Assembly: GCA_963717155.1 (NCBI GenBank)
Contig: OY970326.1
Span: forward strand, 2,604,001-2,668,000
Direction: 5' to 3'
Length of the DNA stretch: 64,000 nucleotides
Origin: G963717155 sp963717155
GTDB lineage: Bacteria; Actinomycetota; Thermoleophilia; Gaiellales; JALYLC01
Made by a program: the position numbers and the translations under genes. Of this stretch, positions 1-8,744 are shown piece after piece. The notes under the pieces were generated by a model. That model did no database searches. It was not told the origin of the DNA and worked only from the letters and a program-made list of their open reading frames with translations. How positions within the stretch are numbered: position 1 is the stretch's first letter; each line of letters starts with the position of its first letter.

Positions 1-2
1 TC

Positions 3-302
3 CTGGGTGAGGGCGCCTCGTTCGGGCCATTCCAGGTGCTCCACGCCGCGGGCCACTCGCCCGGCCACCTCGCGTTCTGGTGGCCCGAGCGCGGGTTCCT
101 GATCGCAGGCGATGCCGTCGCGACGTGGCCCGAGCTCTGCCCGGGCTGGCACGCGTTCAACCTGAACAGGCACCAGCACCACGCGACGCTGATACGCCTC
201 GCCGGGCTCGACCCGCGCATCATCGGCGTGGGCCACGGCGATCCGATCACGCAGGGAGCCTCCGACAAGCTGTACGGGCTTGCGAGTCGCCCTGTTCCCT
301 GA
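3..302 (+). CDS. MBL-fold metallo-hydrolase, C-terminal part (5' end outside window)
   Basis: The reading frame is open from the first complete codon at base 3, so only the last ~99 residues are present. It shows an H-x3-H-type segment (HAAGHSPGHLAF), then GDAVATW with the metal-bridging Asp, then GVGHGDPI with the last metal His; these are metallo-beta-lactamase-fold hallmarks. The substrate cannot be read from this fragment; hydrolysis of a thioester, lactone or similar bond is the family norm. A GTG at 36 could be mistaken for a start, but it lies inside the conserved domain. The frame continues open and coding-like after the TGA (see 315-467). Confidence 0.85.
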   Translation: MGEGASFGPFQVLHAAGHSPGHLAFWWPERGFLIAGDAVATWPELCPGWHAFNLNRHQHHATLIRLAGLDPRIIGVGHGDPITQGASDKLYGLASRPVP

Positions 303-314
303 GCCGGGGCACGC

Positions 315-467
315 GTGAGACTCGCCGACGAGCACCGGATCGAGGACGTCCCGTGGGTGCATCGCGCCCTGCAGCATCTCCGTGAGCTGCTCGGACGTCG
401 CGCCCTGGAGGCCGCTCGCGGCCTGCACGAGGCTCGAGCCCGGGATGACGTGCGCGCCGAGCGCTAG
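315..467 (+). CDS. possible 50-residue small protein or lost tail of the MBL gene
   Basis: Same frame as the upstream MBL gene. After its TGA at 300-302 the frame stays open to TAG at 465-467 with strongly G/C-ending codons and a helical, Arg/Glu/Leu-rich peptide (contains VHRALQHLRELLGRR). GTG 315 is the only plausible start and has no clear ribosome binding site. It may instead be the natural C-terminal helix of the MBL protein separated by a nonsense change. The reverse strand also has an open frame here, so this call is weak. Confidence 0.25.
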   Translation: MRLADEHRIEDVPWVHRALQHLRELLGRRALEAARGLHEARARDDVRAER

Positions 468-658
468 GCGCTCACCGGCACGACCGCGGCGACGCTCGGA
501 ACCCTGAGCCGTTGCCCCTAACTCCCGCGAGCACCCTCGGGGGTAGTCGAGAAGATCAGGGTGCGTGATCAGGGTATCCGCCCGATGTGGCGGGGACGCG
601 CGGACGTCAGGGTTGACCCATGTCCTGCGTCCTGTTTCCACATCGAAGGGAGTCCTCA
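468..658. other. intergenic with a tandem 9-bp direct repeat
   Basis: No gene is supported. The nine bases GATCAGGGT occur at 554-562 and again at 567-575, 13 bp apart, about 90 bp before the small gene at 659. This could be a regulator site, but nothing else supports that. Confidence 0.3.
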
Positions 659-904
659 ATGTCCACCTCCGACGACTGGCGTGAGCTTGCCACCCGGGAG
701 GCCGACGGCCTGCTCGTGGCGCTTCTGTGGAGTCGGCTCGCGAATCGCGTCGCGGTCGTCGTGACCGACACGTGGCTCCACCGTCAGTTCGAGATCACGG
801 TCACCGGCGACCGCGCTCTCGACGCCTTCCGCCACCCGTTCCTGTACGCCGGTTCCGAGATCGACACACCGCTTGCCGCGCCGGCGAGGGAGGTCGCGGC
901 CTGA
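659..904 (+). CDS. small conserved-looking hypothetical protein (81 aa)
   Basis: ATG at 659 has a good ribosome binding site (AAGGGAG, about 7 nt upstream). The product starts MSTSDDWRELATREADGL and has a beta-strand-rich centre (RVAVVVTDTWLHRQFEITVT). No family recognised. It ends 95 bp before the MMPL exporter gene and may be cotranscribed with it. Confidence 0.6.
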   Translation: MSTSDDWRELATREADGLLVALLWSRLANRVAVVVTDTWLHRQFEITVTGDRALDAFRHPFLYAGSEIDTPLAAPAREVAA

Positions 905-999
905 CCCATCGCCTCATCGACTCGCAGCGATCTCCGCCGCTCGACGACCACTCGTCGCGCGGCACGCCATACCACTCACACCATGTAAGGAGCACCACG

Positions 1000-3279
1000 A
1001 TGTTCGGGAAGAAGCACCAGCGCGAGAGCAAGACCGTAAGCCCCCGTCAAGCCAACCACCTGGCAGCCCGTGTGGGTCACTGGAGCGCAACCCACTGGAA
1101 GACCGCGCTGATCGGCTGGCTCGTGTTCGTCGTCGGCGCCATGTACGTCGGCAACCAGATCGGCGTCAAGCAGATCAACCAGAACGAGGCGAACGTCGGA
1201 GAGTCCCGCACCGCCGATCGCATCATCAACAACGCCGGTTTCACGACCGACGCGAAAGGCGAGAGCACGGCCGTTCAGAGCGAGATCGTGCTCGTCCAGT
1301 CCCGCACCCTGACCGTCGCTGATCCTGCCTTCAAGGCAGCGGTAGCGGACGTCCAGCGCACGCTCAGGCAGTACCCGAAGGTGCACAACCTCCGCGCACC
1401 GCCGCTCGACGGCCCGCATACGGGCCAGATCTCGAAAGACGGCCACGCCGTCATGATCCAGTACACGCCGGCCGGCACGTACCAGGAGGCCAGCACGTAC
1501 ATCGACACGCTGGGTGCTGCCGTCGAGAAGGTCGACACCCGGCATCCGGGCGTGACCATGGACTCGGTCGGACTGTCGACCGACAAGGCGTTCGATGCCG
1601 AGATCCAGGGAGGACTCGGCAAGGTGGGTCTGATCTCGATCACGCTCACCATCATCATCCTGATGATCGTGCTCGGGTCGCTCGTCGCGGCGCTGATCCC
1701 GCTGCTCGTCGGCCTCACGTCCGTGATCGCCACGTTCGGGCTCGTCGCGTTCGCCAGCCAGGGGATCGCGGCCAGCAAGGACATCAACGAGGTGATCCTC
1801 CTCGTCGGTCTCGCAGTCGGGGTCGACTACTCGCTCTTCTACATGCGCCGTGAGCGCGAGGAGCGTGCCGCCGGGCGCGGTGAGTCTTCCGCTCTCGCGG
1901 CAGCCGCGGCGACCTCGGGGCACGCGGTGCTCGTGTCGGGCATGACTGTACTCATCGCGATGGCGGGCATGTTCCTCTCCGGCGATGCGACGTTCATGTC
2001 GTTCTCCGTAGGCACCATGCTCGTCGTCGCGGTCGCAATGCTCGGCTCGCTCACGGCGCTCCCGGCCGTGCTCTCCAAGCTCGGCGACAACGTCGAGCGA
2101 GGTCGGGTCCCGTTCCTCCAGCGCAAGCGCCGCATCGCCGGCGAGAGCAAGGTCCTGGGCGGGATCCTCAACCGCGTGCTGCGCCACCCGGTCATCGCCA
2201 CGATCGGCGCCGCCGCCGTCCTGCTCGTCCTGGCTGCCCCGACGCTCCATCTGCATACCGCGCAGACGGGGATGGAGGGCATCAGCAGCTCCACGATGGA
2301 TCCGTTCAAGAAGCTGATCAAGGCCTTCCCGGGCACTCCGGATCCGGCCGTGGTCGCGATCAAGGCCGACAACGTGAACTCGGCGCCGGTCCGCGGTGCG
2401 ATCGATCAGCTGAAGCAGCAGGCACACACGAGCGATCAGATCCATCCGCCGATCACCGTCGAGACCAACCGCGATGGCACGGTCTCGAAGGTCGAGGTCC
2501 CGCTCGCCGGGAACGGCACCAACGAGCGCTCGACGAAGGCTCTAGCGTACCTCCGCGGAGAGCTCCTGCCCTCCACGGTCGGCAAGGTCTCCGGTGTCGA
2601 GTACGCGGTCACCGGTGGCACTGCCAACTCGGAGGACTTCAACAAGGCCGCGACCAGCTCGGTGCCGAAGGTCTTCGCCTTCGTCCTCCTGTTCGCGTTC
2701 GCGCTCCTGCTCGTCTCGTTCCGCTCGATCGTGATCGCGGTCAAGGCGATCATCCTCAACCTGCTCTCGGTGGCGGCCGCCTACGGCGTCCTGGTCGCGA
2801 TCTTCCAGTGGGGCTGGGGCGAGAACCTCCTGAACTTCCAGTCGAACGGCGGGATCGCCAACTGGCTCCCGATGTTCATGTTCGTGATCCTGTTCGGGCT
2901 CTCGATGGACTACCACGTGTTCATCCTCAGCCGGATCCGCGAGCTCCACGACAGGGGTCTCTCCACGGATCAGTCGATCTCGGAAGGCATCAAGTCGACG
3001 GCCGGAACCGTCACGAGCGCCGCAGTCGTGATGGTCGGAGTGTTCGCCGTCTTCACAGCCCTGCCGATCGTCGACCTGAAGGAGATGGGCATCGGCCTCG
3101 CGGTCGCCGTCCTGATCGACGCGACGATCGTCCGGGCCGTGCTCCTTCCGGCCTCGATGAAGCTGCTCGGCGACGCCAACTGGTACCTGCCGAGCTGGCT
3201 CGGTTGGCTCCCCCGCAGCAAGCACGAGGGTCCCACGGGGAACCTCGAAGCGCAGCCCGCCCTCGCGCACGGCGCCTAG
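1000..3279 (+). CDS. MMPL family (RND superfamily) membrane exporter
   Basis: A 759-residue inner-membrane transporter of the MMPL/RND type; actinobacterial relatives export lipids or drugs using the proton gradient, and the substrate here is unknown. It has the duplicated RND layout: TM1 at ~34-52, an extracytoplasmic domain to ~205, then a TM bundle with GLAVGVDYSLF at 270-280, and in the second half the equivalent FGLSMDYHVFILSR. The Asp-Tyr in each repeat is the family's proton-relay signature. Start ATG 1000 is set by AAGGAG at 987-992; the frame is open further upstream but that part is not protein-like. The C-terminus after the last TM is short and cytoplasmic. A strong hairpin follows. 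Confidence 0.93.
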   Translation: MFGKKHQRESKTVSPRQANHLAARVGHWSATHWKTALIGWLVFVVGAMYVGNQIGVKQINQNEANVGESRTADRIINNAGFTTDAKGESTAVQSEIVLVQSRTLTVADPAFKAAVADVQRTLRQYPKVHNLRAPPLDGPHTGQISKDGHAVMIQYTPAGTYQEASTYIDTLGAAVEKVDTRHPGVTMDSVGLSTDKAFDAEIQGGLGKVGLISITLTIIILMIVLGSLVAALIPLLVGLTSVIATFGLVAFASQGIAASKDINEVILLVGLAVGVDYSLFYMRREREERAAGRGESSALAAAAATSGHAVLVSGMTVLIAMAGMFLSGDATFMSFSVGTMLVVAVAMLGSLTALPAVLSKLGDNVERGRVPFLQRKRRIAGESKVLGGILNRVLRHPVIATIGAAAVLLVLAAPTLHLHTAQTGMEGISSSTMDPFKKLIKAFPGTPDPAVVAIKADNVNSAPVRGAIDQLKQQAHTSDQIHPPITVETNRDGTVSKVEVPLAGNGTNERSTKALAYLRGELLPSTVGKVSGVEYAVTGGTANSEDFNKAATSSVPKVFAFVLLFAFALLLVSFRSIVIAVKAIILNLLSVAAAYGVLVAIFQWGWGENLLNFQSNGGIANWLPMFMFVILFGLSMDYHVFILSRIRELHDRGLSTDQSISEGIKSTAGTVTSAAVVMVGVFAVFTALPIVDLKEMGIGLAVAVLIDATIVRAVLLPASMKLLGDANWYLPSWLGWLPRSKHEGPTGNLEAQPALAHGA

Positions 3280-3300
3280 GCACCACGCGTACGTGACGAC

Positions 3301-3332
3301 GGAGCGGCCGCACCACCCGGTGCGGCCGCTCC
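3301..3332 (+). terminator. strong hairpin between converging genes
   Basis: Perfect 14-bp stem: GGAGCGGCCGCACC at 3301-3314 pairs with GGTGCGGCCGCTCC at 3319-3332 across a 4-nt loop. It lies 21 bp after the MMPL stop, between it and the converging LuxR gene. No T-run follows, so it may act on both strands or need Rho. Confidence 0.7.
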
Positions 3333-3432
3333 CGTGCGCGACGACGAGCTCAGGGCGTCGCGGCCGGAGGCGGGACTCACCACTGTCGAGCCGACCAGCA
3401 CCACCGCGTAGAGGCCCCACGACAGGCAGCGG

Positions 3433-6360
3433 TCACGTGAGCCGTGCCGGCTCTCGCTCGCGCCGGTCGCGCTCGACGGCCCGTGCGACATCGACCCGCG
3501 ACGACACGCCGAGCTTGTGGAAGATGTTGCGGATATGCGACTCGATCGTCTTGTCGCTCAGGAACAGGTCGGCGGCGATCTCGCGGTTCGTCTTGCGGTC
3601 GGTTACGAGTGCGGCGATCTCAAGCTCGCGCTTCGTCAGCGACGCGATACCGCTGTCGCCCTTCGCCACGGGGCCGCGTGTCTCGGCACGCGCACCGAGC
3701 CGGCGCAGCTCTCGACGCGTCTGATCGCGAACGCGCAGCGAGCCGCACGCATCGAGCTCCGATTCGGCCGTGCGCAGCGCGGCGACCGCGCGCACCCGCT
3801 CGCCCCCGGCTGCGAAGGCGCGCCCCTCCAGGCCGCGCGAGAATGCAGCCTGCAGCCGAGCGCCCACGACGAGCGCTGCAGCTGCCGACTCTCCCGCCAG
3901 ACGAGCTGCCTCGAGCGGCTCTCCGGTCACGAGCAGCACCTCCGCACGGGTCCGGAGGGCGATCGCGAGCGGCAGCCTGAGCCCGAGCTCGGCGGCATCG
4001 TCCTCGGCCCGGGCCGCATGAGCGGACGCGGCGTCGAGGTTGCCGGTCGCGAGCTCGACCAGAGCCAGGCTCTCCCAGTCGAAACAACGCTCGACGGGCA
4101 TCGTTCGCGCGGTACCGTCAGTACTGAGCTCGAGCAGGATCTCCCGCCCGCGCTCGATCTGTCCCGACTCGAACCAGGCAACGCCGAGCCCCCATCCGGG
4201 GCCGCCGCCGCCGTTGGGGATCGTGCCCCCGGCGAGCCGGGCATCCAGCTGCGCGCTCTCCTCGTAGGCAGCGATCGCGCCGTCGAGGTCGCCCATGTAG
4301 TACCGCGTCCACCCCAGCTCGAACAGCGCGCGGTAGAGCTCGTGCGTGTTGGCCGACACGCGTGCGACCTCGAGAGCGCCTTCGCAGCAGTCGATCGCCT
4401 CCGCGAGCCTGCCCTGCATCTCGAGCGTGAAGTTCGGGACGAGCATGAGCGGCACGAGCAGCCGCCCCTCGCCCGTCGCCCGGGCGATCCGGATTCCGCG
4501 CTCCGCGTGTCCGATCGCATCGTCGTAGCGCTCGAGGTACGCCTCGGCCCAGCCGAGGTAGAGGAGCGCCTCGAGGCGCGGCGCGAGCTCGGCGTCCGAC
4601 AGCCGATCGATCTCGGCCCGGGCCTCCTCCCGATGTGCATCGGCTGCCGCGATGCGTCCGGCGACCGTCTCACCGAGACACAGCGCCGACGCGGCGGCGG
4701 CCACGAGAGCGCGGTCGCTGCCGGCCTTCGCGGCGTCCAGCGCGCGCTGACCCATGTCGACGGTCAGCTCGAAGTCGAACTCGTATAACCCGTCGATGGC
4801 CAGCTCGATCTGCAACGTCGTCGCTGCCGGGGCAAGCTGGTCCGGCAGATCGTCCCAGGCGCGCGCGAGCCGATGGTGCGCTTCTGCGTGACGCCCGAGC
4901 CAGTGCTCGACCGCTGCGCACCACGCGATCAGCTCGACGCGGCGATCCGCGGCTTCCGGCGGCAGCAGATCGATCGCCTCGAGCAGCACCTCCCGGCATC
5001 GGTCGAGCTCGCCGACGGACCGCAAGGCCGAGGCGAGAGAAACGCGGACGTCGACACGTCGTGGATCGTCCGAGGCCGGCAACAGGCGCAATGCCGCCTC
5101 GAACCAGCGAGCCGCCGCGGCGGGGGCGCGCGCGGCGGCCTCCGAGCCGGCCGCCAGGAGGACCGTGATCGCCGCTTCGTCGCCCTGCGAGGCCGATTGC
5201 TCGACGTGATGGGCCCGCTGCAGGGGCGACGCATCGCGTTCGGCGAGTACCGCTGCCGCGCGTGCGTGAGCGCCGAGTCGCCATCCGGCCGGAGCCCCCT
5301 CGTACACGGCATGTCGCAGGAGCGGATGGCGGAAGACGAACCGGCGTGGCACCGGCGTCGGCCGCACGAGGTCGAGCGCGAGGAGCGCGTCGAGCGAGCC
5401 GAGCCCCTCCGCGACGAGAAGCTCGGCGATCGCCGCCGCGAGATCGGGCTCGAACGGCTCCCCAGCCACCGCCGCAGCTTCAAGCAGCGTGCGCTCGCGC
5501 GGTTCGAGAGATGCGAGCTCCTCGGCAAACGATGCCGCGACGGCCGTCGGTACTCCGGGTACGGCAACCCCGCCGTTCCTATCGCCGAGCACCGTCGTCG
5601 ACCGTCCGTCGCCACCGGCGCGGGCGAGCTGCTCGAGGTAGAACGGGTTGCCGCCGCCATGACGGTAGATCTCCGAGATCGACTGCGGATCGAGGTCGCC
5701 GAGGAGCACCGTCGCCTCGTGCTCGCTCAGCTCGTCGAGCACGATCCGCTCGACTCCCGGGACGGCGAGCGCCGCGCGGAGGCGGACCGGCGCCTGCCCC
5801 GGCCGGAAGGCGAGCGCGAACAGCACGGGAGCATCAACCTCGCGGCGCAGCAACGCACCGAGCAACTCGATCGACGCGCCGTCGGCCCAGTGGACGTCAT
5901 CGAGCAGGAGGACGAGCGACCGGTCACGCGCGAGCAGCTCGAGCAGCGCACGAACCGCGCGATGCGCGCGGTACCGCTCGTCAGGCGCCGCTTTCCTCGG
6001 GCGTCGGTCCGGCCGTCGCAGCGACGGGACGATCTCGCCGATCTCGAGCGCGAGCTCCGTCTCCCACCGGTCCTCGAGATCGAGCTCCTGGGCGGCCACG
6101 TAGGCGTCGAGCGCGTCCACCCAGGGACCAAATGGCAGCTCGCGCTCGAACTCGGTCGCCGAGCCGGTGAGGACGAGGGAGCTGGCCTTCTCGGCACGGA
6201 ATGCGAGCTCCGAGAGCAACCGTGTCTTGCCGATCCCGGGGTCGCCCTCGATCGCCACGCACGCCTGCGAGCCTGTTGCCAGCGTCTCGAGCGCCGCGTC
6301 GAGCCGATTCAGCTCGGGCTCGCGCCCGACCGTCGGCGCGCCGGTGAATTCGATGCGCAC
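3433..6360 (-). CDS. LuxR-family transcriptional regulator with N-terminal AAA ATPase (LAL type)
   Basis: A 975-residue cytoplasmic regulator of the large ATP-binding LuxR (MalT-like, STAND) class. Walker A is GDPGIGKT at residues 39-46 and Walker B is LVLLLDDVHWAD near 150-160. A long alpha-helical TPR-like middle follows, and a C-terminal LuxR helix-turn-helix starts at LTKRELEIAALV and runs through NREIAADLFLSDKTIESHI. The ligand and targets are unknown. The start is GTG 6360, because an in-frame TAG lies only four codons upstream. It converges on the MMPL gene and diverges from the 80-residue gene at 6448. Confidence 0.92.
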   Translation of the reverse strand: MRIEFTGAPTVGREPELNRLDAALETLATGSQACVAIEGDPGIGKTRLLSELAFRAEKASSLVLTGSATEFERELPFGPWVDALDAYVAAQELDLEDRWETELALEIGEIVPSLRRPDRRPRKAAPDERYRAHRAVRALLELLARDRSLVLLLDDVHWADGASIELLGALLRREVDAPVLFALAFRPGQAPVRLRAALAVPGVERIVLDELSEHEATVLLGDLDPQSISEIYRHGGGNPFYLEQLARAGGDGRSTTVLGDRNGGVAVPGVPTAVAASFAEELASLEPRERTLLEAAAVAGEPFEPDLAAAIAELLVAEGLGSLDALLALDLVRPTPVPRRFVFRHPLLRHAVYEGAPAGWRLGAHARAAAVLAERDASPLQRAHHVEQSASQGDEAAITVLLAAGSEAAARAPAAAARWFEAALRLLPASDDPRRVDVRVSLASALRSVGELDRCREVLLEAIDLLPPEAADRRVELIAWCAAVEHWLGRHAEAHHRLARAWDDLPDQLAPAATTLQIELAIDGLYEFDFELTVDMGQRALDAAKAGSDRALVAAAASALCLGETVAGRIAAADAHREEARAEIDRLSDAELAPRLEALLYLGWAEAYLERYDDAIGHAERGIRIARATGEGRLLVPLMLVPNFTLEMQGRLAEAIDCCEGALEVARVSANTHELYRALFELGWTRYYMGDLDGAIAAYEESAQLDARLAGGTIPNGGGGPGWGLGVAWFESGQIERGREILLELSTDGTARTMPVERCFDWESLALVELATGNLDAASAHAARAEDDAAELGLRLPLAIALRTRAEVLLVTGEPLEAARLAGESAAAALVVGARLQAAFSRGLEGRAFAAGGERVRAVAALRTAESELDACGSLRVRDQTRRELRRLGARAETRGPVAKGDSGIASLTKRELEIAALVTDRKTNREIAADLFLSDKTIESHIRNIFHKLGVSSRVDVARAVERDRREREPARLT

Positions 6361-6447
6361 CTCGCAACTAGCCTACTCCCGGTTCGGGATCTCGGTTCAG
6401 GGATCGTCCCCGAGGTCGGCGGTCGCCCGGTGCGGCAAGCTGACCTC

Positions 6448-6690
6448 ATGCCGACGTACCTCCTCCACCACGAACATGCGCCGTCGGAGTGCGCAGCTGC
6501 ATTCGCCGCCTGGACTGGCTTCCAGAGCCCGCTGCGTCAGACCCAGGCCGCATCGACGTGCCTCGTCGGCGGCCATGCGATCTGGTGGCGCGTGCAGGCC
6601 GAGAGCGGCGCCGCCGCGCTCGCCCTACTGCCGCGCTTCGTCGCGCGGCGCACGGTCCCGATCGAGGTCAGGGACATCGCGATCCCGTAG
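6448..6690 (+). CDS. small conserved hypothetical protein (80 aa)
   Basis: Begins MPTYLLHHEHAPSECAAAFA and contains GGHAIWWRVQAESGAAALALLP. This resembles small ferredoxin-like alpha/beta proteins often found beside stress-response genes in actinobacteria; I do not assign a function. ATG 6448 is the only sensible start and the upstream ribosome binding site is weak. It ends 84 bp before the epimerase/sigma unit, and the predicted ECF41 promoter lies just after its stop. Confidence 0.6.
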   Translation: MPTYLLHHEHAPSECAAAFAAWTGFQSPLRQTQAASTCLVGGHAIWWRVQAESGAAALALLPRFVARRTVPIEVRDIAIP

Positions 6691-6706
6691 CGCGGGTCCC
6701 GGACGC

Positions 6707-6733
6707 CGTCACAGCCGGCACGGCTGCCTCGTC
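6707..6733 (+). promoter_or_regulatory. predicted ECF41-type promoter
   Basis: CGTCACA at 6707-6713, a 16-nt spacer, then CGTC at 6730-6733, 40 bp before the epimerase ATG. The published ECF41 promoter, as I recall it, is TGTCACA about 16 nt from CGTC; this differs by one base. The unit it would drive encodes an ECF41-type sigma, so autoregulation is likely. This is inference from motif and position. Confidence 0.6.
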
Positions 6734-6773
6734 TGGATATCTAGACGAATCACGTCCCGACAAGGGAGCAGCC

Positions 6774-7749
6774 ATGAAGGTCTTACTCGCCGGCGCGACA
6801 GGTGCGATCGGGCAGCGGCTCGTGCCGCAGCTCGCCGCACACGGACACCACGTCGTCGCCACCACACGCAGCGCCGACAAGACCGCGCGCCTGCGGTCGC
6901 TCGGAGCCGAGCCGGTCCTGCTCGATGGATTGAACGCGCTCGAGGTGGGCGAGGCGGTCGCTCGGGCGGAACCGGACGTCATCGTCCACGAGATGACGGC
7001 GCTCGCGCACATGAGCAACCTCCGGCACTTCGACCGGGACTTCGCGCGCACCAACGAGCTGCGCACGCGAGGAACCGACTACCTGCTCGGCGCAGCCGAG
7101 GCCACGGGCGTACAACGCTTCGTCGCGCAGAGCTTCACCGGCTGGCCGAACATCCGAGAGGGCGGCCCGATCAAGGACGAGCAGGATCCGCTCGACCCGG
7201 ACCCGCCGGCGGCGCAGTCGCAGACGCTTGCCGCGATCCGCTACCTCGAGCATGCGGTCGTCGACGCGGCGGTCGAGCGGAGTCGTGCTGCGCTACGGCA
7301 GCCTCTACGGCCCCGGCGCCTCGGACTCGATGGTCGCGGCGGTGCGCAAGCGCAGGCTGCCGATCATCGGATCCGGCGCAGGCGTCTGGTCGTGGATCCA
7401 CGTCGACGATGCGGCCGCGGCGACCGTTGCCGCAGTCGAGGGCGGGCCGGCCGGCATCTACAACATCGTCGACGACGATCCCGCTCGGGTCTCCGAGTGG
7501 CTGCCCGAGCTTGCTCGCTCCGTAGGTGCCAGGGCTCCGATGCGGGTGCCGGTGTGGCTCGGGCGGCTCGTGGCGGGCGATGTCGCGGTCTCGATGATGA
7601 CCCGGAACCGCGGGTCCTCGAACATGAAGGCACGGCGCGAGCTCGGCTGGGAGCCTTCGCACTCGAGCTGGCGCACCGGCTTCCGGGAGCTCGCCTCTGG
7701 CGACCGAGCGGGCGGCCATGTGGTCGTCCCCGAGAGGTCGGCGGCATGA
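6774..7749 (+). CDS. NAD-dependent epimerase/dehydratase family protein, frameshifted
   Basis: An extended short-chain dehydrogenase. The N-terminal Rossmann motif is GATGAIGQRL, followed by a conserved run to VVDAAVE. Homology then continues one frame later with GVVLRYGSLYGPG and a C-terminal domain ending at 7749. The break is a net +1 at about 7278. Start ATG 6774 has AAGGGAG upstream. It overlaps the sigma gene by ATGA, so the two are translationally coupled. ECF41 sigmas are known to sit beside carboxymuconolactone decarboxylases, oxidoreductases or epimerases, so the pairing fits. The frameshift may be an assembly error or a true lesion. Confidence 0.85.
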
Positions 7750-8744
7750 CGATGCGCGAATCCGAGAGCTTCGAGTCGCTTCGGCCGACGCTGTTCTCGC
7801 TCGCCTATCGCATGCTCGGCAGCGTCGCGGAAGCGGAGGACATCGTCCAGGAGGCGTTCCTCCGTCACCAACGTGCGCTCGGGCAGGGCGTCGAGATCGA
7901 CTCACCCCGGGCGTACCTGTCTGCGGTCGTGACGCGGTTGAGCATCGACCACCTGCGATCGGCACGCGCGCGGCGCGAGGTGTACGTCGGCGAGTGGCTC
8001 CCGGAGCCGCTGCTGACGGACGACGATGCGGTGGTCGATCCGGCCGCGCACGCCGAGCAGGCGGACTCGCTCTCGCTCGCGTTCCTCGTCCTGCTCGAAC
8101 AGCTGAACCCGGTCGAGCGCGCGGTCTTCCTGCTGCACGATGTCTTCGCCTACGACTACACGGAGATCGCCGCGACGGTAGGCAAGAGCCAGGACAACTG
8201 CCGCCAGCTGGCGACCCGGGCACGGCGGCACATCGACGAGCAGAAGCCCCGGTTCGAGGCGTCGAGGGAGGAGCGCGAACGGCTCGCCGAACGGTTCTTC
8301 GAGGCCGTCTCCGGCGGGAACGTCGAGGCGCTCGTCGAGATGCTCGCCGCCGATGTCGTCGTGTACGGGGACGGCGGCGGCAAGAGTCCGTCCTGGCCGC
8401 GTCCGATCGTCGGACGGGAACGCGTGGGCCGCCTGTTCGGTGCTCTCGGCCCGCAGATGAGCGTGCTGGGTGCAACGGTGCAGCTGCACGAGGTGAACGG
8501 ACAGCCGGGTGCGGTCGTCCACGACCGGAACGGGCGTGTCATCAACGTCTTCTCGCTCGACATCGCCGACGGCGTCGTCCAGACGATCCGGTCGGTCATC
8601 AACCCCGACAAGCTGCGGCACCTCGGGCCGCTCGCCGACGTTCGTGGACTCCTCAGCGAGCTGCGGGGCCAGTCGCGAGATAGAGGATCCGCTGGAACGT
8701 CGCCGGATCGTGACCCGGGGCCGACGCGCGCACCCGAAGCGTGA
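7746..8744 (+). CDS. ECF41-type RNA polymerase sigma factor with SnoaL-like C-terminal domain
   Basis: A 332-residue sigma factor. Region 2 spans ~13-75 (LFSLAYRMLGSVAEAEDIVQ) and region 4 ~115-165. The fused NTF2/SnoaL-like tail carries the ECF41 signature pieces: WLPEPLL at 84-90, DGGGK at 209-213 and NPDKL at 286-290. In this group the tail takes the place of a separate anti-sigma factor. The start overlaps the epimerase stop (ATGA). The last ~25 residues after GLLSELRG are low-complexity and overlap the converging gene, so the ancestral stop may have been lost. A predicted ECF41 promoter precedes the operon. Confidence 0.92.
   Translation: MTMRESESFESLRPTLFSLAYRMLGSVAEAEDIVQEAFLRHQRALGQGVEIDSPRAYLSAVVTRLSIDHLRSARARREVYVGEWLPEPLLTDDDAVVDPAAHAEQADSLSLAFLVLLEQLNPVERAVFLLHDVFAYDYTEIAATVGKSQDNCRQLATRARRHIDEQKPRFEASREERERLAERFFEAVSGGNVEALVEMLAADVVVYGDGGGKSPSWPRPIVGRERVGRLFGALGPQMSVLGATVQLHEVNGQPGAVVHDRNGRVINVFSLDIADGVVQTIRSVINPDKLRHLGPLADVRGLLSELRGQSRDRGSAGTSPDRDPGPTRAPEA

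Noticed and set aside
976..2445. Long open frame on the minus strand opposite the MMPL gene
   Set aside because: Arg/Asp/His-rich composition and no family motifs; it is the antisense shadow of a high-GC coding frame.
4873..6447. Long plus-strand frame opposite the LuxR regulator
   Set aside because: Only its last 80 residues (from ATG 6448) look like a protein; the rest is antisense to the clear LuxR-type gene.
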